Below, in pieces: positions 10,501 through 20,200 of a stretch of 64,000 nt of DNA. A program made the position numbers and the translations under genes. The stretch is taken from positions 124,001-188,000 of the forward strand of contig JAJTUP010000096.1 of the NCBI GenBank assembly GCA_021399435.1, given 5' to 3'. Source of the DNA: Diaporthe sp. PMI_573. Lineage: Eukaryota; Ascomycota; Sordariomycetes; Diaporthales; Diaporthaceae. Below the pieces are notes generated by a model. The model did not search any database and was not told where the DNA came from. It saw only the letters and a program-made list of their open reading frames with translations. Within the stretch, counting starts at the first letter, position 1; every line of letters starts with the position of its first letter.

Positions 10501-11041
10501 GAAGGATAGCGAGAGGAAGCCCAGTGATGTCGTGGATATCATGTTCCAGAGACTCCCTTGTCCCCAGTCGCACACCTTCCCTCGAAAAGAACTCAACAGA
10601 CACTGGGGCAATCAGCTCTTGGAGGGTCCAGCCACGGGTGAACCACCTGCTCTTTCGAAAAGACGGCTCCCAGCTAGGCTTTTCGACCGCATCTCTAGAC
10701 GGGGTCGAGACATCGGAAAGGAAGACGTAGCATTTGGTGGCATCCCGATACCAGCGAAACATAGAGTTGATGGCCTCATGAAGCTCAGTGTAGTTTGGCC
10801 TGTCGATACAGCACGTATCGACCCAACAGAACTCTAGGCCGTCCTTCCAAGCCTGGCCTGCACAGAAGCGGATTTTGTCGTACCCAATCTTGTTCTTCCC
10901 CGTCCCATCCTTCAGATCCTGAAAGAGGACCTCTTCAGCACCCCATGTGTGTGAAAGTATCGCATACTGGGGAATTTCGCCATCGGGAAAGTCCCTTGTA
11001 AGGTGGATTTCGCCACTGGCATCGCGTTCTAACAGGCGCAT
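7574..11041 (-). CDS. HET-NACHT-ankyrin NLR protein
   Basis: 1155 residues in one exon. The HET domain (about residues 24-112) shows YAILSHTWG, WVDTCCID and INSMFRWYRDA, followed by the conserved RGWTLQELIAP and EDRAYSLLGLFGIHM. The NACHT P-loop GNPGTGKST is at about 417-425, with FVDALDECD as Walker B-like segment. A long helical region follows. The C-terminus is five ankyrin units of 33 residues (core GQTPLWWAAxxGHEAVVQQ), the last one truncated. Proteins of this HET-E/HET-D-like plan act in heterokaryon incompatibility and non-self recognition: the repeats are thought to sense a ligand, NACHT to oligomerise, and HET to trigger cell death. Unlike the other two NLR loci in the window this frame is intact. 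The 3' end is only about 115 bp from the hAT at 7457. No transmembrane or signal segment is evident. Confidence 0.93.
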   Translation of the reverse strand: MRLLERDASGEIHLTRDFPDGEIPQYAILSHTWGAEEVLFQDLKDGTGKNKIGYDKIRFCAGQAWKDGLEFCWVDTCCIDRPNYTELHEAINSMFRWYRDATKCYVFLSDVSTPSRDAVEKPSWEPSFRKSRWFTRGWTLQELIAPVSVEFFSREGVRLGTRESLEHDIHDITGLPLAILRGDPLSHFSIPERLAWAEKRETTRKEDRAYSLLGLFGIHMSLIYGEGEPGAFRRLWREIGFIGTIELPRILIANDAAFKPRTDIYAEHTQVDSLYGSPRETVVEEDPGRLAGLRTIGPRVDKRRFEEANRGWLKDSCGTYHEDSETARPSKRRNLESLIGEERSATGLSGANSDSFDATTKQSLVDQLYFAKIDERLTSLTTAQGKTCRWFLAKPEYKAWSEVMKQSDDGGFLWIKGNPGTGKSTLMKLLFEEAKLRTKDDPSQIMLSFFFLARGTIEEKSTIGLYRSLLHQLFDKAVDLRDSLEWMTADGAKSIQRNGWYEAALQRTLTEAIPKLGNRSLTIFVDALDECDQDQAAGMVCFFEELCDHAREEKVQLRICFSSRHYPTVVIQKGIEITLEDEAGHTDDIEHYIKSKLRLGKAKHADSLRSEIRDKSSGIFLWVVLVLDILKKEYPNSTVSINAIRTRLKQIPPGLDDLFEMILKRDEENLEQLHICLKWVLFATRPLKPQEFYFAVQLSIDKENSSYWDEEDIGLDQMRTFVRTSSKGLAEVTRNKASEVQFIHESVRDFLLGRYGRQWSSASESFEGHCHDKLKDCCLAQVKAPIDQSVNISDATLRGAEATKLREDLSMKFPFLEYSILNVLRHANSAQQHGIEQGSFLDAFPLLQWANLNNAFERHVIRRYTKAVKLLYILAENNLAHLIRIHSQTASCFDVGEERYGPPIFAAQATGSYEAVQVTLKSLQARAKHLDPAVHDLWTLYNQSKDKQTYLGRSFTFSRQKGILSYLRNRGDEALFLAWILSGVTDINAKDNNSDRTLLSWAAGSGHEAVVQQQLAKGADVEAKDKSGQTPLWWAAGRGHEAVVQQLLAKGADVEAKDESGQTPLWWAAWNGHEAVVQQLLAKGADVEAKDESGQTPLWWAAWNGHEAVVQQLLAKGADVEAKDESGQTPLWWAARNGHEAVVQQLQSHLAQPSS
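7577..8070 (-). repeat. 99-bp ankyrin-coding tandem repeats, nearly identical
   Basis: The marker gccagact(c/t) recurs at 7661, 7760, 7859 and 7958, a strict 99-bp period equal to 33 codons. Units at 7661-7957 differ by only a few bases. The encoded residues vary mainly at the two positions after WWAA (RN, WN, WN, GR, and GS in SWAAGS), which is the pattern expected for recognition surfaces. High internal identity in an NLR repeat domain indicates recent duplication or gene conversion. Confidence 0.9.
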
Positions 11042-11852
11042 AGCTATGTTTAGTACGATTTCGGTTTTTGCGATGGCAGGAGCTCAGTTTAGTTCTCGGC
11101 ATTGAACCCGCTCTGGGAGCGTGGAAGAATCGTGGTGCGGGGTTTGGGCCAGCTGAGGCCGCCGCAAATAAGCACACAGCACAGCCCCGGGTTGGACCCG
11201 CCGTCAGCTGATAGGTCCTGATTCGAACACGCTCCAGGCAGCCACCAGGACAAATTCACGTAACGCGGGCCGCAGCCTCCCAAAGTTCGCAGCAATGTTG
11301 AATGCGGCCAACTAAAAGGCACAACAGCAGCAGTGAGATGCCTATAATTACCTGCAGTACCGGGATGCTCCCGATATTGATGTTTGGGACGGGATGGTAC
11401 CGTATTAATTCACCAAATTCGTCCAACCCCCTGTCAGTGGCAGAAGCCAATTAAACTCTGTATTCAAAGGAAAAGTGGAGAGATCTGGTGGTTCAATGTG
11501 GCTCAACGAAAACCCTAAACCATCCTTAGACTTTCACTAAGCTGTATTAAGGAAGGGCAATGACAGGGGTTTGGGCGAATTTGGTGAATTAGTGTAGATG
11601 CCTGGCTCGTTGGGGGCGGCGACCAACACAGCGGGGCTCACTTGGGTCGCGCGACGTCGCGCGATTGGCCGGCGCGGTGGAGCTGTTTGCACATTTGCCG
11701 TCTAATCCCCTTTCAGTCACACGCGTGCAGGTTATTGCGGGGTCTCACGAATTGATGACGACACTCGCCTCTTGATATGCTAATAGGCCTTGCCTCATCC
11801 CCGCCTTTCCCCTCTAACCACTAACTTACATATTGCACATCAGATTGCGGAA
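11042..11852. promoter_or_regulatory. Divergent intergenic region between NLR and Igo1-like gene, with 18-bp palindrome
   Basis: No gene is supported. The region separates the minus-strand NLR from the plus-strand Igo1-like gene. At 11647-11664 lies a perfect 18-bp palindrome, tcgcgcgacgtcgcgcga, centred on gacgtc (a bZIP/CRE-type core). An inverted CCAAT (attgg) begins at its last base. It sits about 190 bp before the ATG at 11853, a fitting distance for an upstream element. Confidence 0.5.
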
Positions 11853-12306
11853 ATGGATCCGCCAAAAAAAGCTGAACAACCTGCCGAGAGGGACAAACAC
11901 CTCCTGCGCATATATGGAAAGATACCAAGCAGAGGAAACCTCCTCCATCACCAGTTAGAGGTAAGTGAGATTCTCCAGGGCACTCGTAGCCGGCTAGAAT
12001 CAAGCTAATTCAGCCACCAATTAAAGGGAAGGAAATATTTCGATTCGGGTGATTTTGCCCTCTCGCAGGCTAAGAAGTCTTCTGACATCGGCGCCGTGAG
12101 TACCGGCAGCGAACACCCGTCCGGCGAGATATATCAGACCCCTCATGCCCCGTACCGAGCTCCAGCAACATTGGCGATGACGCTAATCAAGACTCACGAA
12201 CCGAGAAGAAGACTGGCGAGTTGAGATCTACCACCCACCTTCAACAGGAGACGGTAGATCAGGAACAGGGTGGGCCTGGAGAAGTGAAGCGGGAAAACAA
12301 CATGTA
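11853..12306 (+). pseudogene. Igo1/endosulfine (ENSA/ARPP19)-like gene with frameshift
   Basis: Exon 1 is 11853-11960 (36 codons, ending RGNLLHHQLE). The intron is 11961-12026 (gtaagt..ttaaag, 66 nt). Exon 2 begins at 12027 with GRKYFDSGDFALSQAKKSSD. The FDSGDF core is the hallmark of endosulfines, whose Ser is phosphorylated by Greatwall/Rim15 kinase so that the protein inhibits PP2A-B55. Around 12147-12152 (catgccccgtacc) the original frame switches to unrelated residues and stops at TGA near 12225. The adjacent frame continues with the low-complexity tail expected of the family (VPSSSNIGDDANQDS) up to TAG 12304-12306. This fits loss of one C. It is either a pseudogene or a protein with a replaced tail; the core motif is unharmed. 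A sequencing error is possible. Confidence 0.75.
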
Positions 12307-12352
12307 GAGGCTGGCCGCAATGATATAGCTAACTGGAGAATCTTGGCATAAC

Positions 12353-14568
12353 CAGGGTGGACCATCAATCAACGGCTTCAACGACGTTGATCAATATATT
12401 GAAATCAATCAACGTCAACGTCAATCAACGGAACCACCGCTTATCTAATCAATCAATCCACGAGAAGCCGTCAATATATTGAAACCCGTTGATTGGCGTT
12501 GACGCTAGACAGGGGTTTCTCCCCGCGACCAAAATTGGGTGATAAGCTGTTAGCTCTTGATACTCCTAAGCGTGGAAGACTATATAGAATGCTATATTTC
12601 TTAACATGTAGTAACAATAACAATACAATCGTCACCCAGCGACGCGTCAAGTAAACGCGCCGTCGAAAGATTCCTGTGTAAAGGAAAGACAATTAATACC
12701 ATTACCAGCTACTACGTCGAAAATGGCCCATGACGTACCGACTACATTAACACCTGGGAACCTGACTGCCGAAGAAGAGAGCCACGTCTTCAAGATCCTC
12801 AAGGGTTTCTTGTTCTCGGAGAGAAGCAACGAGACGCGGTCTTGGGTGTGGGACTACGGGCTGGACATACAGTCGACTACCGAGCGAAAATGGGTCTGTG
12901 TGCCATGTATCCGCAAGAAAGAGTCTCGGCCGGCTTCCTATGAGTACAAAGGGCACCCAAAACGCAGAAAACCACCGGTGGAAGGCCCACGGTAACTGGG
13001 ATCCAACGGGGAAGTGAAACGGATAGCGCCGTCAACCAAGAAGGGAGGGAAGCGAGTATTTGCCTCTATCGGACTTCTGGCAACTCAACCGGCATGATCC
13101 AAAAGAACAAGCCATCGCCAACAGTATGATCAAACACTTCGATCGCGGGCACTTTCAGAGGCTCCTTGTCAACTGGATTGTCGATTCCAACCTCTCCTTC
13201 CGTCAGGCGGAAAATCCTCGATTGCGTTCTATTTTCGAATACCTAAACCCATCAGTTGCAGTCAGAGACGCCCATATCTCGAGGCAGACGATACGGCGAA
13301 TAGCTGTACGACAGTTCGAGGCACACAAGGACGGAGTGAAAGAGGCCTTGCGGGCAGCACCTGGCCAGGTTCATATCGCTTTCGACGGCGCAAGGACGAG
13401 GAATCGCCATACTCTATACGGGATAACGGCGGTATATCGAGATAGCAGCAATCAACCCCAGAAGGTCGTGCTTGGTTTGCCAGAGTTGATCAATCGCCAT
13501 ACCGGCGAACACATTGCTACTGAGATGCTCGACGTCATTCGCTTTTTCGATCTAGAAGATAAGGTCGGATATTTTACACTTGACAACGCGGGTAATAACG
13601 ATACTGCCATGGCAATTATCGGCGGTCAACTCGGCTTCAACCATCTCCATCGCCGCGCCCGCTGCGTTGGGCATATCATTAACCTGGTGGTAAAAGCTCT
13701 ACTGTTTGGAAAGGACGTTGAGGCATTTGACGAATCTATCGAGAAAGGAGAGCTATTGGCGCGCGCGGCGCACGACGAATGGATGAAGAAAGGCCCCGTT
13801 GGAAAGGTTCACAACTGGGTTGTATGGGTGCATCGATCAGATGTATTGACCAACTTGCTCAAGCAGTTGCAACAAGACTCTATCGATGCATCTACTGATC
13901 CTGAGGTTCAGAAGCTCCGTCCGCTCGAAGTCATCCTCGACAACGACACCCGTTGGTTATCACAATACTACATGATCAAACGGGCGCCCAAGTTGCAGCC
14001 TTTTTACGAAGAGTTCATGCTAAAGGCAAAGAAGGTATTCCAGGAAGCCCGTAAAGGCCAGGCTGGGATCAAAATACCTGCTTGCCTCGAAGCCAAGAGC
14101 ATGATTAACGACAACGACTGGGAGGTCCTCCGAGCCTTTGACGGTATCCTCGACGACTTTCACGTTGTGATCAAGGTCCTTCAAGGCGATGGTCAAGTCC
14201 GCAAACGCCGGTTTGGTACCAACGAGGCGTTTGGCCGTATGACGGATGTGCTCGAGGCATTCGAATTCTTACTTGGCAAGCTAGAAATGGCGAAAGCACT
14301 TATCAAGGACTACCCAGAGCCTGAGCAATTCGCTGTCAATGTGAATTTAGGCTGGGCAAAGCTTGATAAGTATTACAGGTACCTCAAAGAGTCGCCTGTT
14401 TATTACGCCGCCACTGCCTTAAACCCAGCACTGCGCTGGGGATACTTCGAAGACGTCTGGAAGGAGGAGCATCCAGACTGGATTGACGAAGCAAGGGAGC
14501 TTGTTCAGAGCCTCTGGGTCTCTGAATACCGCGAGTTACAGCTAAAAGCAGGGCTCCTAATAGTGTAA
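12353..14568 (+). pseudogene. hAT transposase copy 2, decayed and C-terminally truncated
   Basis: The region opens with a hAT-like end (cagggtggacc at 12353) and a cluster of caatcaacg / cgttgattg subterminal repeats at 12363-12505. Coding begins at ATG 12723; the BED finger is visible as RSWVWDYGLDIQ and KWVCVPCIRKK. A one-base shift around 12950 and stops near 13010-13025 break the linker. From 13060 to 14568 a 502-codon open stretch covers the core (IAFDGARTRNRH, TLDNAGNNDTAM, DNDTRWLSQYY). It ends after VSEYRELQ, so the C-terminal AECERLFS dimerisation region is lost. FDGW of the other copies is FDGA here. The 3' end runs into a 31-bp tandem array. It is not functional. Confidence 0.85.
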
Positions 14569-14602
14569 CCAGTGCGTGTGAAAGCCTCAAACTGCTCATT
14601 TA

Positions 14603-14726
14603 GTCCGTTTGAATTGGCCACACTAAACTACCGGTCCGTCTAACTTGGCCACACTAAACTACCAGTCTGCCTAAAATGCCCAAACTAAACTATTGGTCCG
14701 TCCGTCACCGTCACACTAGACCACAG
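14603..14726 (+). repeat. Tandem array, 4 x 31 bp
   Basis: Four consecutive units of exactly 31 bp start at 14603, 14634, 14665 and 14696. The consensus begins gtccgtctaa and contains cacactaaactacc. Units 1 and 2 are closest; units 3 and 4 are diverged. It lies just after the truncated end of hAT copy 2 and before the copia LTR. Confidence 0.85.
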
Positions 14727-15046
14727 TGCAAACTATGGTCTACACTAATAGTCCAAACATAAAAGATGGCTTGTGGCCCATCACCGTACCTGCCTCCAAG
14801 CTTCCCAATGCCATTGTCGAATTGTCTCACCGCCCGCCTTCTTTATCACGTCCCTGAATCCAAAGTATCGACGATGGTACCCGTGGCTGCCGGATCGACA
14901 TAACGACACTAGAGTCCAGAATTAAACAACGGTACACATCACGAATCAGAAGGCTTACCTCTGATGGGACTATCAAAGACCTCCTGTCCCAGGATCGTAG
15001 GCATTCCAAGAGGTTCAACGTTTCAATGTTCATGGATCCTCGCTGG

Positions 15047-15362
15047 TGTTGGAAGTTTTTGCAGGTTCCCCTCAACTGCAGGGATGACAGGGCTGTAAAA
15101 CAGGGCGATGAGGCCACCAAAGGTGGCCATGCATTGGGCTAAATTGTAGGCGAACACAGGGCACAACACAAGGCTAAACGCAAGGCAAATTAGTGCGGCA
15201 GAGCCGCACAAAGACGTCCTGCACATAGCTATATGATGAAGCTGCTTTTCATGTATTATTGAGAACAAGCAACATACATGCAACATCGCATTTTTTTTGG
15301 AAGAATTGACACATCTTCATCATTGCACCCAACAAACCTGTTTCCTGTGCTATCTCACAACA
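15047..15362 (+). mobile_element. Copia-type 5' LTR
   Basis: 316 bp that starts tgttgg and ends cacaaca, giving the inverted terminal bases TGTTG..CAACA expected of an LTR. It is followed at once by a primer-binding site and then by a gag-like reading frame, which fixes its role as the 5' LTR. No matching 3' LTR was recognised in the window, so the target duplication cannot be tested. Confidence 0.65.
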
Positions 15363-15381
15363 GGTTATGAGCCCGGCTGCC
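15363..15381 (+). other. Primer-binding site for half initiator-tRNA-Met
   Basis: ggttatgagcccggctgcc directly after the LTR. ggttatgagccc is complementary to the anticodon arm of initiator tRNA-Met (..GGGCUCAUAACC..). Some copia elements, first Drosophila copia, prime reverse transcription from the 5' half of this tRNA rather than from its 3' end. The position right after CAACA supports the call. Confidence 0.6.
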
Positions 15382-15443
15382 ATAACTGACACCGGGTTTC
15401 TCCTCTGAATCACAAAACCAAACTACATCCTCATCTCTACAAG

Positions 15444-15830
15444 ATGCCTCCACGAAGATCGCAGCGCAATGCACAGCGCGAGTCCCCTGATCCTGTCCCT
15501 GACCCTGGTCCTGGGCATGACAATTTCAACAACCACACCGAGAGAAGCACTCTCTACCTCCCTAAAGAGCTCAGGCTTGAAGGGCCTTCCAACTGGGAAC
15601 AGTACTCGCCGGCACAGACAGCCATTCTCAGAATCAACGGCCTTTACGATGCAGTCTTTGGCGACTATCCTCCCGAGGGTCAGCAAACTGAGGAGCAAAT
15701 AATCAAAGCAGCAAAAGCACAAATCTCCATCAGAGCCAACTGTACTGGCGAGGCCCTCAGTCAACTCATCGGACTGACAAACCCAGGGGAGCAGCCGTCA
15801 AGCCGGCTTGCTAGGAAGGCCTCCCGTTAG
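15444..15830 (+). pseudogene. Copia gag N-terminal fragment
   Basis: 128 codons starting MPPRRSQRNAQ at the ATG 82 bp after the LTR. The segment LYLPKELRLEGPSNWEQY followed by a helical stretch (AQTAILRINGLYDAVFG) resembles the start of copia-type gag, where a short substrate-like KLxGxxNY/W motif is common. The frame stops at 15830 and no protease, integrase or reverse transcriptase follows, so the element is cut short. The identification depends mainly on the LTR and primer site upstream. Confidence 0.55.
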
Positions 15831-16146
15831 GAAGGCTGTTCTCAGCTAAGACATACAGTGGAGCAGCTGTTTCAAATTTGGGAGCCACTAACAGGGTCAC
15901 AGCAATTTTACCTGTATATAAGATAGGTCTGCCCTTTCTGGCTACATTTTTCGTTTTGTGTATCCAACTCCCTGATAGGTCAGGGTCGTGCGAAAGGCTA
16001 AAACGAAACACCCCCACCTGATACTTGGGCAGGGATCATGTGGTTGAAACTTCGAAACATTTCCCCAACTACTTGCCGTTACCCATCTGCCGATCAAGAA
16101 GCGCTTCAACATTTTACTCCAGATTGTGAGCAGTATCAACCTCAAG
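15831..16146. other. Intergenic; possible promoter of MYND gene
   Basis: No gene. A tgtatataag box near 15912-15921 lies about 230 bp before the MYND-gene ATG and could be a TATA element or a remnant of the copia body. Confidence 0.35.
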
Positions 16147-16902
16147 ATGGCTACAAGACGCGTTCGGTTTGATTTCCTCTGTTATCGTGTACGCGTCAAG
16201 TTCGATGTATCCTACGACATACCTAATCGCATCGTCGGGGCAGGGGACGATTCCGACAAGGCGAAACCCGAGGAAAGGCAGTTGTGGGACGCAGCGATGG
16301 ATATCATTATGGAAAAGAGCGAGGCGACTTGCCTCCGGCGTGCCAGTCCGGCCCCGTGTGCGTGTGGATTACCAGCAGTGGCCACTGAATATCTACCTCC
16401 GATGGCATTCCTTGATGCTCCGGAACCTCACGTTGTGGTCGTCGTGGATCCGTTCTGCGGGGACCTGAAATGTCGGACCCGGACGCGGCAGCGAATGCTG
16501 CAAGTAATGTCGAGGAGCCGCTCTCCAGATGGTGGCCTTAGTGGTCCGGACCCAGGACTCTTCGCAGAGCTTATGTCCTGTAGAGTATGCAAGAAAAGAG
16601 AAGGGCTAAGGGAATGCGGGGGCTGTCACGTCGCGGGGTATTGTGGGCAAGAGCACCAAGAGGAGGACTGGCCAAACCACAAGGCTGAGTGTACGCCGTG
16701 GCCGACGTCGACATTCGATGCAAGGCGCCCCCTGGACGAGGCGGACGCTGACTCCGACACCAAAGTGACCTACAGCGCCGTCTTCAATGTCGCGGGACCT
16801 GGCGAGCCGCCGCGGTCCAGGGAGATTAGTCGAGAGGAGGTCGTGAGACGTTTATTGATGGGAGCAGCTGGAATGGAAGAGCTGGAAGTCGAGATGAAGT
16901 AA
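16147..16902 (+). CDS. MYND-type zinc-finger protein
   Basis: 251 residues from the ATG at 16147 (MATRRVRFDF). The MYND finger is at about residues 145-182: CRVC, ECGGC, YC, then HQEEDWPNHKAEC. The fourth pair of ligands normally reads YCxxxCQ; here the second Cys is His (YCGQEHQ), still a possible zinc ligand. MYND fingers bind proline-rich peptides, often in transcriptional regulators. The remainder (an Asp/Pro-rich N-terminal half, a short C-terminal helix) shows no other domain. No SET domain is present. Flanked by retroelement and Helitron sequence, so it may be an accessory gene. The product and role beyond the finger are unknown. Confidence 0.75.
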   Translation: MATRRVRFDFLCYRVRVKFDVSYDIPNRIVGAGDDSDKAKPEERQLWDAAMDIIMEKSEATCLRRASPAPCACGLPAVATEYLPPMAFLDAPEPHVVVVVDPFCGDLKCRTRTRQRMLQVMSRSRSPDGGLSGPDPGLFAELMSCRVCKKREGLRECGGCHVAGYCGQEHQEEDWPNHKAECTPWPTSTFDARRPLDEADADSDTKVTYSAVFNVAGPGEPPRSREISREEVVRRLLMGAAGMEELEVEMK

Positions 16903-17286
16903 AATGAGTTCAGAAAGCGAGCGCAGGGCCGCGCACAGATTGTTTCGAAGAAATTGTGAACTTTCCATAAAGTTTCCAACAAAGTGGGACCCTTACGCTG
17001 ACGAGGGCAACGGCAAGTGACCTATCACCCCATCAGCAGGGAGGTCCCCGGCAGGGCCACTCGGTCACATATCATGTCCGCTGCCGTAGATGCGCGTGAC
17101 AGATCGGCACAACGGAGTTCCGGGGGCTATTGTGTGTTGGTAGGCCGCTTGGGACTAGGTGATGAGGAGACCGTGACAGTACCATGGCACTCTGGCAAGA
17201 AAGAACAAGAGATATTCTGGCAACACTTAGAGGACTCCAGCTAACCAAAGGCGCTGCTAGGATTGTCATAGATCACGCCGAACGTC
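16903..17286. other. Gene-free stretch before Helitron
   Basis: No gene is supported. It probably includes the 5' non-coding part of the Helitron, but no diagnostic terminus could be fixed. Confidence 0.4.
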
Positions 17287-20200
17287 ATGGGCAGAAAGCA
17301 GAGGATCTACCCACCGAGACGGCCGCTGGCCCGACTCCTTCCCAAGACACCGACCACACCACCAATTCAATGTCCTCCTATCGTTGTGACGCCGAGTCTT
17401 AAGCAGCGCGGTCCCAGACCAGGGACCGCTTACCGCATCCGCAGGAAACATACGAGACCAGTCCCTACCGAGAAAGATGCGCGGGTCGGCCAACCAGCAC
17501 GGTCAGCAGCTCCCTCAATCTTTCCGATAGTGGATACTCCAGCCTCTCCGCTATTCCAAGAGCGAAAGAAGTCGTTGCATGATGTTCTGAAGGCGATGGA
17601 TGAACGTTGGGAGCAGAGGGTGAGAGATTCGGCGGGCCATACATGGAGTGAGCCGAGACCGCGCGAGCTCGAGCTGGAGACCGTCTGTGACTTCTACAAC
17701 AAGATGCATGACGAAAACACCATGGAGCTGACACACTGCGTCGTCTGCTATGAGCAGAAGGCATCCGTCGACGTCTCCGGCTGGAAGTGGACGGTGTTCG
17801 AGCCGTTGTATCGGCAGGCGGAAACGCGCCTCACGCGCCAGGATCGGGAACATTTCGCATGCCGACAATGCTTCCCCCGTGAAGGGCCGGACGGGTTCCC
17901 TGTCTGCCAAGACTGTAGTCATGCCTTAGAGGCAGGTAAGCTCCCGCGTGCCTGCCAAGTCAACAACCTCGGCCTTGGATGCGTCCATAGATATCCGGCG
18001 GCACTGCGATACTTGACTCCAATGGAGGAACGGCTCATTGGCTTGTACATACCTTGTGGTTGGATCACCAAGTTCCAGATCGACATCGAGAAGGCTACCA
18101 ACGGCCGATATCGTAAGCACAAGAAGGGCCACATTACCGTATTCCCCAACGACGTGGAGAACTTGGTGTCGAAAGTGCTCCCGCACCCCATGATGAACGA
18201 GCTGGAGAGGATCCACGTGTGCTTCGTAGCACCACGGAAGCCGGTGCCTACCGACATTGCCTGGATGATGTCGGTGCGTCCCCAGCGGCTGAAAGGCGCG
18301 CTTACCTGGCTGAAGCGGTATAATCCGTTATTCCGAGATATTTGTATCAGTGAGGAGCACCTCCGGAGTTGGGGGGACTGGTGTTCCGGTACCGAGGTGC
18401 CGCAAGCTATATTCGATAGCATGGTCCCATACGAGCTGAGCGCGGAGGACCAAATCCGGACTGGATACTATGTGTCGGCCGTTGAGCGTGGTCGTGCAGA
18501 GCAACCTATTCGTACGGCCGAAGAGGTGCTAGCTACGCTGGAAGACAGCGAAGACGATGCTGTGCGACAAGAGAACGAAAGCAACGCGAGACTAGGCGGC
18601 TTGCAGGGGCGTCATCTCCAGAGGGAGGAGCTGGATCTTCGGTATATAGAGGAAGAGCTAATCGAGATGGTTTCAACAGGGATGTTGGGGCTCGACGAGA
18701 CGGCGGACCACGGCCCTAGAGAACGGCTTCGGTGGGTCCAGGCCAGCCTGGACCAGACGGATGGCCGCCATCGGGGCAAGAAGCGCAGGCGGAGTGAGGG
18801 TGGAATCGGATACTTTGCCGGCACTACGGAACCGTTTATTATCAACCAGCGGGGGGAGGAGTATGTCGACAGCAACGACCCCGATTTCTTTCCCAAGACC
18901 TTCCCCTGCCTCTTTCCGTGGGGCCGAGGAGGCCCTAAGTTGGCGGAGGATGCCGGTGTCGGATTCACGGACGTCCATAGTAGCTGCGGCCAGGACCGTA
19001 ACTTCACCCTACGGAGTTGGGCGAGATTGGTGCCCCAGCGACACGGTATGTACCCGCCGAGCTGGGAGATCAGACGGAATTGACCAGTAGTAGGCGGCCT
19101 TTTCGCGACGCACCCGGCGTTTCCCTTCCTCATATACAACATGCTGGTCCGCTCGGAGAACCGGCGGATCAGCTATATTCGCATGCAGAAGCGGTCCTTC
19201 GCTCGGGTGGAGCAGATCCTCCGCGCGCTGACTGCCAGCGAGATCGAGGCCGCGGAGGAAGAATACCGCCAGACCAGGACGACTACGAACGAGGACGTCT
19301 CCTTCCTGCTTCGAGAGCTCAGCGCCTTCGGGCATGGCCAGCATATGTCGAACGAAGAGAGACTCGGTCACCGTCGCAAGATCAACTCCCTCAGCTTACT
19401 GCTAGGGATGAAGACAATTTGGTTCACGCTGAATCCAAACGACCTGACCAACGAAGTAAATATGAAGCTGACTGCCTACCGGGCTGTGAGCGGAGAGCTG
19501 GCCAGGCAGCTGGTGGACCAGTTCCGCAAGCACATCGGTCGGGTACAGCATGTAGTGCGAGATCCTGTGAGCTCCGCCAAGTTTTTCGACCGCGAGATCC
19601 GTCTCTTCTTCCAACACTGCGTACGCGTAGGGGGGCCATCGATATTCGGCAAGGTCTCTGGCTATTATGGCTGCGTCGAGACGAACGAAAGGGGGGCGGA
19701 GCACCTACACGGATTCTTGTGGCTCGACGCCAACGTGGAAATGCCCACTGTCTTGGACGATATGCAAGATGACGGGGCGTACGCGGAGCAGGTGTGTCGA
19801 TACCTTGATACCCTAGTGAGTGAGGTAAGCGTATTGCCTAGCTAGACGCGGTAGAGAGGGAAGAGCCGCTCACCCAGGCACGGTAGTGTTGTGACGAACA
19901 GGAGGCAAAACGATACCGACGGTGGGATAGCGTCTTCCGTGATATAAGCGACATAGTGAACGATGTTGACAAGCTGGCCGATGTGTTCGAGAGCGAGGCG
20001 AACTGGGTGGCGCATCGTTGCCAGATGCACAGCTGCGGCGCAACATGTGTCAAGTATAGCTTCAAGGAAAAGGGCCGGACAAGAAATCAGTATCCGTGTC
20101 GCTTCCGAGCTCCGTGGGTGGTGCGGGAACAGACTGAATTCACACCGAGCGGCCTGCTGCACGTCAAACGCAATCACAGCCGGATTAGCCGGTTCAACAA

